Origin: an uncultured Phycisphaerales bacterium
GTDB taxonomy: Bacteria > Planctomycetota > Phycisphaerae > Sedimentisphaerales > Anaerobacaceae
DNA: 6,063 nt
Assembly (NCBI GenBank): GCA_937868145.1
Contig: CALMMH010000183.1
Coordinates: 1 to 6,063, forward strand
Direction: 5' to 3'
Positions 1-5,307 of this stretch are shown here, in pieces. The notes beneath the pieces were generated by a model. It saw only the letters and a list, made by a program, of their open reading frames with translations, was not told the DNA's origin and made no database searches. Within the stretch, counting starts at the first letter, position 1, and each line of letters starts with the position of its first letter. The translations under genes were made by a program, and so were the position numbers.

Positions 1-349
1 CCTGCAGGAGACTTATCCGCGCCCCGGCCTGTTGCGCCGCAAGGGCGACGAGACCGCCATCCACGGCCCCATCAGCCTGTTCGACGCCGTCACCGCCGCC
101 GGCCGCAAGGGCATCACGCTGCAGCGCTACAAGGGCCTGGGCGAGATGAATCCCGAGCAGCTCTGGGAAACGACGCTCGACGTCAATGTGCGCTCGCTCC
201 TGCAGGTGAGAATCAAGGAAGTCGACGAGGCCGACGACATCTTCACCAAGCTGATGGGCGAACTGGTGGAGCTGGGTCCGACCGATCAGCTCTTCACCAA
301 ACCCAAGGACAAACGAACGGACGACTATATTACCGGCAGGTTTGGATAG
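1..349 (+). CDS. gyrB: Chimeric ORF: DNA gyrase subunit B C-terminal part fused in frame to a PstB C-terminal tail (5' partial)
   Basis: The frame is open from base 2 at the left edge to the TAG at 347-349; the TTG at 32 is internal, not a start. Bases 2 to about 262 encode the end of the GyrB TOPRIM/C-terminal region, the subunit that binds ATP and helps gyrase supercoil DNA. The hallmark string QRYKGLGEMNPEQLWETT (about 122-175) is followed by LLQVRIKEVDEADDIFTKLMG. A normal GyrB then continues with something like VEPRRxFIxxNAxxVxNLD. Here the frame instead reads ELVELGPTDQLFTKPKD and ends DDYITGRFG, which is the C-terminus of the phosphate ABC transporter ATPase PstB. The PstB tail ends two bases before a complete pstB, the position expected for the first copy of a tandem pair. 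The GyrB part therefore lacks its last ~20-25 residues, and the PstB part lacks all ATPase motifs. Both identities come from motif recognition. Whether the fusion is biological or an assembly error cannot be told from one sequence. Confidence 0.8.
   Translation, partial: LQETYPRPGLLRRKGDETAIHGPISLFDAVTAAGRKGITLQRYKGLGEMNPEQLWETTLDVNVRSLLQVRIKEVDEADDIFTKLMGELVELGPTDQLFTKPKDKRTDDYITGRFG
251..270 (+). other. gyrB/pstB junction
   Basis: This is the switch point of the chimeric frame. Bases 251-262 (ctgatgggcgaa, LMGE) fit GyrB, whose sequence commonly reads LMG[D/E] here. Bases 254-270 (MGELVE) fit PstB, whose C-terminal region commonly reads LGELVE. The break therefore lies in a shared stretch of roughly 6-12 bases centred on GGGCGA and keeps the frame. 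The extent of shared sequence is inferred from family consensus, because the parental genes are not in the window. Confidence 0.65.
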
Positions 350-351
350 AT

Positions 352-1116
352 ATGAGTCTCGACGCCAAAGTCAAAACGCTCGATCTGAATCTGTACTACG
401 GCCCGTTTCGCGCGCTGACGGATGTCAACATCGAGATCCCGGCTCGGAACGTCACGGCCATCATCGGCCCTTCCGGCTGCGGCAAGTCCACGCTCCTTCG
501 CTGCTTCAACCGGATGAACGACCTGATCGAGCACATCGACGTCCGCGGGCGGATCATGATCGACGGCCGGAACATCCTCGACCGCGAGACCGACCTGATC
601 GCGCTGCGCCGCAAGGTCGGAATGGTCTTCCAGCGGCCCAACGTCTTTTCGCTGTCGATCTACAACAACCTCAAATTCGGTCTTCGGATCCACAATATGA
701 TGCGAAAGAAGGCCGACATTATGCGGACGATCCAGGAGAGTCTGGAACATGTCGGGCTCTGGGACGAGCTCAAGGACAAGCTCAGCCGCAACGCCCAGAC
801 GCTGACGCTCGAGCAGCAGCAGCGGCTGTGCATCGCCCGCGTGCTGATGCTCAGGCCCGAGATCATCCTGCTGGATGAGCCTTGTTCGACGCTGGATCCC
901 TCCGCGACGCTGCGCGTCGAGGAGCTGCTCCGCGTCCTTCGGGAGGAATACGCTCTGGTGATTGTGACCCATAATATGCAGCAGGCGGCCCGCTGCTCGG
1001 ACTACACGGCTCTGATGTATCTCGGCCGGCTCGTCGAGTTCGGCCAAACCCAGCAGATTTTCACGAACCCCAGGGAGAAATTGACCGAAGATTATATTCG
1101 TGGAGCCTTTGGATAA
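352..1116 (+). CDS. pstB: Phosphate ABC transporter ATP-binding protein PstB, with degenerate signature motif
   Basis: This 254-residue protein is the usual PstB length. PstB is the cytoplasmic ATPase that powers phosphate import through PstA/PstC and helps signal phosphate status via PhoU. Visible motifs are Walker A GPSGCGKST (39-47), followed by the PstB-typical LLRCFNRMNDL; the Q-loop VFQRPNVF (Q94); Walker B IILLDEP (171-177, catalytic E176); the D-loop STLDP (179-183); and the H-loop H207 in VTHNMQQAARCSDYTA. The C-terminus TEDYIRGAFG is also typical of PstB. The oddity is the ABC signature: LTLEQQQR (151-158) stands where PstB normally has LSGGQQQR, so both glycines are replaced (G153L, G154E by alignment). 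The start ATG lies two bases after a preceding pstB-like tail, suggesting translational coupling; GGCAGG and GGATAG upstream are weak ribosome-binding candidates. It is probably the second member of a tandem pstB pair. The family call is secure; activity as a stand-alone homodimer is doubtful. Confidence 0.95.
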   Translation: MSLDAKVKTLDLNLYYGPFRALTDVNIEIPARNVTAIIGPSGCGKSTLLRCFNRMNDLIEHIDVRGRIMIDGRNILDRETDLIALRRKVGMVFQRPNVFSLSIYNNLKFGLRIHNMMRKKADIMRTIQESLEHVGLWDELKDKLSRNAQTLTLEQQQRLCIARVLMLRPEIILLDEPCSTLDPSATLRVEELLRVLREEYALVIVTHNMQQAARCSDYTALMYLGRLVEFGQTQQIFTNPREKLTEDYIRGAFG

Positions 1117-1123
1117 TTGATTA

Positions 1124-1198
1124 TTTACGATTGGCGATTTACGATTCGATTGTGCCGTTTGACGCGGGCGCGGCCGTAAAGAGTCAATCGTAAAGAGT
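1124..1198. repeat. Short direct and inverted repeat cluster between pstB and phoU
   Basis: The spacer holds tttacgatt twice (1124-1132 and 1138-1146, 14-base period) and cgtaaagagt twice (1175-1184 and 1189-1198, also 14-base period). tttacgattg (1124-1133) and caatcgtaaa (1185-1194) are perfect 10-base inverted repeats around a 51-base GC-rich centre. The AT-rich arms contrast with the surrounding genes. This resembles the TTTACGATT-type degenerate tandem repeats I recall from planctomycete intergenic DNA. It could fold in the pstB-phoU transcript. A -35/-10-like pair (TTGATT 1117-1122, TACGAT 1140-1145, 17-base gap) lies inside it but may be a by-product of the repeat. Confidence 0.6.
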
Positions 1199-1222
1199 AG
1201 ATGGTAGATGCCGGAGTAGTTC

Positions 1223-1888
1223 ATGGCCAGAGAAGGTTTTCATAATCGAATCAAGGAACTCGAACGCGACGTCCTGCACATGGGCGAGATGGTGATCGAG
1301 GCGATCAACCAGTCTGTCGAGGCGCTCGCCAACCTGGACGCCAAAATGGCCAAGCGGGTCGTCGACAACGACGCCAAGGTCAACCAGTTCCGATGGGCTT
1401 TGGAGGACAAGTGCGTCGATTTGATCGCGTTGCAGCAGCCGGTGGCTTCCGACCTGCGGGAGATCATCGCAACGCTGAGCATCGTTCGTGACCTCGAACG
1501 GATCGGCGACTATGCCGAGGGGATCGGCAAAATCGTCCTGTTGCATGGGGACCAGCCGCTGGTCAGGCCGTTGGTCTACCTGCCTCCCATGGCCGAGAAG
1601 GCCATCAGCATGCTCCGCCGCAGCCTCGAAGCGTTCGTCAACCGCGACGCCGAGAAGGCTCAGCAGATCTGCCTGGAAGATGACGAGGTGGATCGCCTGC
1701 ACGACCAGGCCTACAACGACCTGATCAACCGCATGATTGAGAACCCATCGCTCGTCACCCGGGCCACCTACCTGATGTGGGCCGCTCACAACATCGAGCG
1801 AATCGGCGACCGGGCGACCAACATCTCCGAGAGCGTCGTCTACCTGGTGACGGGCGTCCCCGGCGAGATGAACGTCTCGAAGTACTGA
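1223..1888 (+). CDS. phoU: Phosphate signalling complex protein PhoU
   Basis: This 221-residue protein has the usual PhoU length and the two-repeat, all-helical PhoU layout. PhoU is a cytoplasmic negative regulator linking the PstSCAB importer to the PhoR/PhoB-type sensor system and limiting phosphate uptake; its repeats bind metal ions. The two metal-binding signatures are RDLERIGDYAEGI (89-101) and HNIERIGDRATNI (189-201), spaced 100 residues apart as expected for the duplicated three-helix bundle. Other PhoU features are the N-terminal F..RIKELERDVLHMGEMV helix and the D-A-F-V/D-A-E-KA type linker to the second repeat (FVNRDAEKAQQI, 138-149). The start ATG has GGAG at 1213-1216, six bases upstream. 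It sits 106 bp after pstB, in the standard pst-phoU order, and is probably cotranscribed. The protein appears complete and no key residue is missing. Confidence 0.96.
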   Translation: MAREGFHNRIKELERDVLHMGEMVIEAINQSVEALANLDAKMAKRVVDNDAKVNQFRWALEDKCVDLIALQQPVASDLREIIATLSIVRDLERIGDYAEGIGKIVLLHGDQPLVRPLVYLPPMAEKAISMLRRSLEAFVNRDAEKAQQICLEDDEVDRLHDQAYNDLINRMIENPSLVTRATYLMWAAHNIERIGDRATNISESVVYLVTGVPGEMNVSKY

Positions 1889-1924
1889 GCCGCAGGCCGA
1901 CTGTCGTATCCCTCCACGTGAATC

Positions 1925-1948
1925 GTAGGGGCGACGCATGCGTCGTCC
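1925..1948. repeat. GC-rich palindromic hairpin downstream of phoU
   Basis: GTAGGG (1925-1930) opens a near-perfect palindrome. Its core gacgcatgcgtc (1933-1944) is exactly self-complementary, and the stem 1929-1936/1941-1948 has 8 pairs (one G-T wobble at 1931/1946) around a CATG loop. No T-run follows, so it is not a clear intrinsic terminator. The right-arm octamer gcgtcgtc (1940-1947) recurs at 1973-1980, giving the left arm two possible partners. It lies in the 205-bp phoU-oxidoreductase spacer. It shares the GTAGGG opening and hairpin form with the elements at 3641 and 5258, but not their internal sequence. Confidence 0.55.
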
Positions 1949-2093
1949 GTACAGGGAAGAAAGCGTTTCGCGGCGTCGTCGCAAACCGCTCTCATTTTCC
2001 TCTTTGCAGCATGTTCCCGGACAGGTAAGCTTGTTGGGACCGGTCCATTGCGAGCCGGGTTTGTCAACGCCTGCAAAACAAGGAGAATGAGCC

Positions 2094-3623
2094 ATGAAGC
2101 CGGATGTCCCTTCTCAAACGAATACTCTGGATCGTCGCGAGTTCCTCGCCGCCGCGTCCACCGCGGCCCTGACCTTCAGCGTCGTGCCCAGTCACGTCCT
2201 GGGCGGCTCCAAGTCCGTCCCCCCAAGCGAGAAGATCAACGTCGCCTATATCGGGGCCGGGACGCAGGGCATCCGCCAGCTCATGGAGGCCCTGCCCAAG
2301 CAGGAGCTCAAGATCGTCTCGGTGTGCGACCCGAACACCGACAGCGCCGACTACGTCGGGTGGGGCCTCAACGAGATTCGCGACAAGGTCCGCGCGTTCC
2401 TCAAGAAGCCCGACTGGGACCAGGGCGTCGAAGGCTGCCGATGCGGACGCAAGGTGGGCCAGGAGATCATCGAAGCCTATTACGGCATGAACGCGCCCGG
2501 CGGCCAGTATCACGGCTGCTCCACCTATATTGATTTCCGCGAGCTGCTCGACAAAGAAAAGGACGTCGACGCCCTGTACATCATGACGCCGGAACACCTG
2601 CACGGCACGATCGCCATGGCCGCGATGAACAAGGGCAAACACGTGATCCAGCACAAGACGCTCGCCAACGTGCTCTACGAGGCCAGGCTCTCCCGCGACA
2701 CGGCCAGGAAGACCGGCCTGGCGACCCATATGTTCTGCTCGGCCGGCATCGGCTCGACCGCGACGATCGCCGAATGGATCCAGGCCGGAGCGATCGGCGA
2801 CGTGCGAGAGGTTCACAACTGGTCCACGCGTCCTTTCTGGCCGCAGGGAATGACGGAGCTTCCGAAGGACAAGCCCTCGGTGCCCAAGGGCCTCGACTGG
2901 GACCTGTGGCTGGGTCCCGTCCCGCAGCGGCCATACCATCCCGCCTATACGCATGCGGTCTTCCGAGGCTGGCGCGACTTCGGCAGCGGCGCGCTGGGCG
3001 ACATGGGCAACTACAGCTTCTTCCAAATCTGGAAGATTCTCAAGCTCGGCGCGCCGACCACCGTCGAGGCCATGGCCAGCCAGTACTGGGCCATCGTCGA
3101 CCTTCTGTGGAAGAAGCAGGTGAACACCGTGTCGTTCCCGCAGGCGAGCACGGTCCATTTCGAATTCCCCGCGAGGGAGGGCATGCCGCCGGTGTCGGTG
3201 CACTGGTATGACGGCGGGATGAGGCCCCCGAAGCCCGTTGAGCTCGAAGAAGACGGCCAGGACATGCCGGAAGAAGGCATGCTCTTCGTCGGCGACAAGG
3301 GCAAGCTCCTGGGCGGGTTCATGGGCGACAATCCGCGTCTGATTCCGCAAAAGAAAATGGACGCGTTCACCAAGCCGCCCGAGACGCTGCCCAGGCCCAT
3401 CGGCGAACTCGATCAGTGGATCCGAGCCTGCCGCGGCGGGCAGCCTTCCGACGCCAGCTTCGAGAACGTCTACCCGTTCGCCGAGACGATCAGCCTGGGC
3501 AACATCGCCCTGCGGGTCGACAAGAAGCTGCACTGGGACACCGCGAACATGCAGTTCACGAATTCGCCGGAAGCCAACAAGCTCCTGCGCCGCCCCGAAT
3601 ACCGCAAGGGCTGGGAGTTGTGA
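2094..3623 (+). CDS. Tat-exported Gfo/Idh/MocA family oxidoreductase
   Basis: This 509-residue protein belongs to the family of NAD(P)-dependent sugar or inositol dehydrogenases and related NAD-using glycosidases; its substrate cannot be read from sequence. The N-terminus has a twin-arginine signal, LDRREFLAAASTAAL (12-26), so it should be exported folded, with cofactor bound in the cytoplasm. Mature sequence starts near 38-46. The Rossmann fold shows INVAYIGAGTQG (GxGxxG at 54-59), strand-end D79 in VSVCDP, and MTPEHLHGTIAMAAMNKGKHV (from 164). The family's catalytic EKP triplet is here HKT (187-189), keeping the lysine K188. The C-terminal domain has the block GSGALGDMGNYSFF (297-310) followed by LGAPTTVEA; many relatives have a histidine where N306 or Y307 stands. 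The start is supported by AGGAGA at 2081-2086, seven bases before the ATG. It is first in a run of three Tat-exported enzymes. The family call is firm; an oxidoreductase reaction is likely but not proven. Confidence 0.92.
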   Translation: MKPDVPSQTNTLDRREFLAAASTAALTFSVVPSHVLGGSKSVPPSEKINVAYIGAGTQGIRQLMEALPKQELKIVSVCDPNTDSADYVGWGLNEIRDKVRAFLKKPDWDQGVEGCRCGRKVGQEIIEAYYGMNAPGGQYHGCSTYIDFRELLDKEKDVDALYIMTPEHLHGTIAMAAMNKGKHVIQHKTLANVLYEARLSRDTARKTGLATHMFCSAGIGSTATIAEWIQAGAIGDVREVHNWSTRPFWPQGMTELPKDKPSVPKGLDWDLWLGPVPQRPYHPAYTHAVFRGWRDFGSGALGDMGNYSFFQIWKILKLGAPTTVEAMASQYWAIVDLLWKKQVNTVSFPQASTVHFEFPAREGMPPVSVHWYDGGMRPPKPVELEEDGQDMPEEGMLFVGDKGKLLGGFMGDNPRLIPQKKMDAFTKPPETLPRPIGELDQWIRACRGGQPSDASFENVYPFAETISLGNIALRVDKKLHWDTANMQFTNSPEANKLLRRPEYRKGWEL

Positions 3624-3640
3624 TGCTCGCGTGACCCGGA

Positions 3641-3666
3641 ATGTAGGGTGAGGTTTGTCCCACCGC
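3641..3666. repeat. GTAGGGTG hairpin repeat, copy 1
   Basis: This 26-base element matches the one at 5258-5283 at 22 of 26 positions, and all four differences are transitions. It starts 17 bases after the oxidoreductase stop. The arms 3647-3653 and 3658-3664 pair around a TTTG loop, with one A-C mismatch (3651/3660) and one G-T wobble, so it is the weaker of the two hairpins. No T-run follows. Confidence 0.7.
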
Positions 3667-3687
3667 TCTGTCTTGGCGATCCTCCGC

Positions 3688-3693
3688 GGAGAA
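3688..3693 (+). promoter_or_regulatory. Shine-Dalgarno sequence deciding the start of the GH51-like gene
   Basis: GGAGAA lies five bases before the ATG at 3699. It selects that ATG over the in-frame GTG at 3648, which has no comparable site and falls inside the hairpin repeat. The GGAG also forms the right half of a 10-base palindrome, ctccgcggag (3682-3691), which could weakly mask it in RNA. Confidence 0.75.
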
Positions 3694-3698
3694 GTCGA

Positions 3699-5240
3699 AT
3701 GAAAAGAGACAGACACAGAGTGACGCGTCGTGAATTCATGAAGGTTCTTGGCGCCGGCGCTGTGGAGTGCGTCGTCGGCCCCACGTTTGCCGACGAAAGC
3801 CGACCGGCGATCATTGTCGATCCCAAGCCGCGATTTGCTCTCTCGCCGTATCTGTACATGCAGTTTATGGAGCCTTTGGGCACGACGGACAGCTCGGTCG
3901 CTGCTGCCTGGGACTCCGGCAGAGACTGCTGGCGCGAGGATGTGGTCGAGATTACGAAGGAACTGGCTCCCCCGCTTCTTCGCTGGGGCGGCTGCTTCAG
4001 CTCATACTATCGCTGGAAAGAAGGCGTCGGGCCGCAGGACAAGCGAAAGCCGATGCTGAACCTGCTCTGGGGCGGCATGGAGACCAACGAGGTCGGCACG
4101 CACGAGTTCGTCGATTTCTGCCGGCGGGTTGGAGCCGAGCCGTTCTGGTGCGTGAACTTCGAGTCCGACGGCCGCAAGTACTGGCAGCGGGACCCGCAGG
4201 GCAGCGTGCGAACGGCCGGACCCGAGGAGGCGGCCGAATGGGTCCGGTATTGCAACCGCCCCGACGACAAGCTGCGGCGCGAGCACGGCCGGGCCGAACC
4301 CTACAATGTGCGGTTCTGGCAACTCGGCAACGAAACCTCGTACGACCCCGATGGTTTCGACTGCGAGACCGCGGCAAAGCGAACCATTGCCTTTGCCATC
4401 GCCATGCGGGCTGAAGATCCGAGCATCCAACTCATCGGCTGGGGCGATAGCGGCTGGGCCCCTCGCATGATCGAGATGGCCGGCGAGCACCTCCAGTACA
4501 TTGCGTTCCACCACATGTTCAACCCCGACCACGACGTCCCGAACTCTCCTCTGCGGGGCATCGAGTATCGCAAGGACCCGGCCCACACGTGGGATCGCCT
4601 GATGAACGCGGCCCAGTTCCACGACGCCCGCATCCGGCACGTCCGCGAGCAGGTCGACAAGTACGACATGCCGCTGGCGATGACGGAGTGCCACTTCGCT
4701 CTGCCCGGCCGGAATCGTTGCGACGTGCTCTCGACCTGGGCGGCCGGCGTCGCCAACGCGAGGCTCCTGAACGTCCACGAACGCCACGGTGACAAGCTCA
4801 AGATCGCCACGCTGGCCGACTTCTGCGGCACACGCTGGCAGGTCAACGCAGTCATGATCCCGGTCCCCGGCGGTGAGTCGTACATGATGCCGGTGGCGCT
4901 GGTCATGGCTCTCTACCGCCACCACAAGGGCGAGCAGGCGATCGGTGTGACCGGGAACCCCGACGGCCTCGACGTGACGGCCAGTCGAACGGGCGAGCGG
5001 ATCTACCTGCACGTGGTGAACACGAACCGGGACCGGCCCGTCACGGCCAAGCTGGCGATCGAGGGCATGAGCGTCCGATCGGGCCAGGTTTTCGAACTGG
5101 CCGCGGATCCCGAATTCGAAGTCATCGAGACGCAGGCTCGCGAGATCAAACCGGTCCGCAAGGACCTGCCGCTGGATGGAACGTGGACCTTCCCGGCCGC
5201 CTCCGTCTCAGCAGTGGAGTTGAACGCCGCAACGGTATGA
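3699..5240 (+). CDS. Tat-exported GH51-like alpha-L-arabinofuranosidase
   Basis: With the ATG at 3699 the protein has 513 residues. Such enzymes remove terminal arabinofuranose side chains from arabinoxylan, arabinan or similar polysaccharides by a retaining mechanism. The N-terminus carries VTRREFMKVLG (8-18), a twin-arginine signal, with possible cleavage near TFA-DE (29-33); the hydrophobic stretch is poor because it contains E23. GH51-type landmarks are LLRWGGCFSSYYRWKEGVGP followed by QDKRKP (93-118), matching the LRYPGG...Y.W.dGiGP.dkRp block. Further landmarks are FWQLGNE (206-212, predicted acid/base E212 after the clan GH-A asparagine), YIAFHHM (267-273) and MTECHF with predicted nucleophile E330. 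The usual nucleophile context in the family is closer to DEW, so this is a divergent member. The last ~100 residues form a beta-rich domain ending FPAASVSAVELN, as in GH51 C-terminal domains. It lies between an exported oxidoreductase and a probable esterase. GH51 is my best call; another clan GH-A family is possible. Confidence 0.82.
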   Translation: MKRDRHRVTRREFMKVLGAGAVECVVGPTFADESRPAIIVDPKPRFALSPYLYMQFMEPLGTTDSSVAAAWDSGRDCWREDVVEITKELAPPLLRWGGCFSSYYRWKEGVGPQDKRKPMLNLLWGGMETNEVGTHEFVDFCRRVGAEPFWCVNFESDGRKYWQRDPQGSVRTAGPEEAAEWVRYCNRPDDKLRREHGRAEPYNVRFWQLGNETSYDPDGFDCETAAKRTIAFAIAMRAEDPSIQLIGWGDSGWAPRMIEMAGEHLQYIAFHHMFNPDHDVPNSPLRGIEYRKDPAHTWDRLMNAAQFHDARIRHVREQVDKYDMPLAMTECHFALPGRNRCDVLSTWAAGVANARLLNVHERHGDKLKIATLADFCGTRWQVNAVMIPVPGGESYMMPVALVMALYRHHKGEQAIGVTGNPDGLDVTASRTGERIYLHVVNTNRDRPVTAKLAIEGMSVRSGQVFELAADPEFEVIETQAREIKPVRKDLPLDGTWTFPAASVSAVELNAATV

Positions 5241-5257
5241 GCGCGACCGCGGTCTAC

Positions 5258-5283
5258 ATGTAGGGTGGGGCTCGCCCCACCGC
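5258..5283. repeat. GTAGGGTG hairpin repeat, copy 2
   Basis: This is the second copy of the element at 3641-3666. It again starts 17 bases after the preceding stop codon. Here the stem is perfect: 5264-5270 pairs with 5275-5281 (seven pairs, mostly G-C) around a CTCG loop. No T-run follows, so terminator function is unsupported. It ends 24 bases before the next start codon, just upstream of the Shine-Dalgarno GGGAG. Confidence 0.75.
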
Positions 5284-5307
5284 CTCATCGCGTATGGGAG
5301 AAGCCCG

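Noticed and set aside
32..34. TTG at 32 as the start of the first gene
   Set aside because: The same frame is open to the left edge and the sequence is the interior of GyrB, so the gene begins outside the window.
1117..1145. Sigma70-like promoter before phoU (TTGATT, 17 bases, TACGAT)
   Set aside because: Both boxes match the consensus at only four of six positions and lie inside a repeat that generates TACGAT by itself. It is too weak to list as a promoter.
325..1224. Reverse-strand open frame opposite pstB
   Set aside because: It is the antisense shadow of pstB and its spacer; its N-terminal part merely translates the TTTACGATT repeats.
1929..1948. Intrinsic terminator after phoU
   Set aside because: The stem is good but no T-run follows on either strand, so Rho-independent termination is not supported.
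2037..2046. Perfect 10-bp palindrome ggaccggtcc upstream of the oxidoreductase gene, a possible operator
   Set aside because: Short GC-rich palindromes are common here (also 3682-3691 and 5245-5254), and there is no second site, recognisable promoter or regulator gene nearby.
3648..3698. Upstream GTG start for the GH51-like gene, adding 17 residues
   Set aside because: The extension is encoded mostly by the hairpin repeat, has no Shine-Dalgarno sequence, and would put an unrelated stretch before the Tat signal. The ATG at 3699 has GGAGAA five bases upstream.
2064..3716. Long reverse-strand open frame opposite the oxidoreductase gene
   Set aside because: Its protein resembles no family and is low in complexity. 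High-GC coding DNA often leaves such antisense frames open, while the + strand frame has clear motifs, a ribosome-binding site and a Tat signal.
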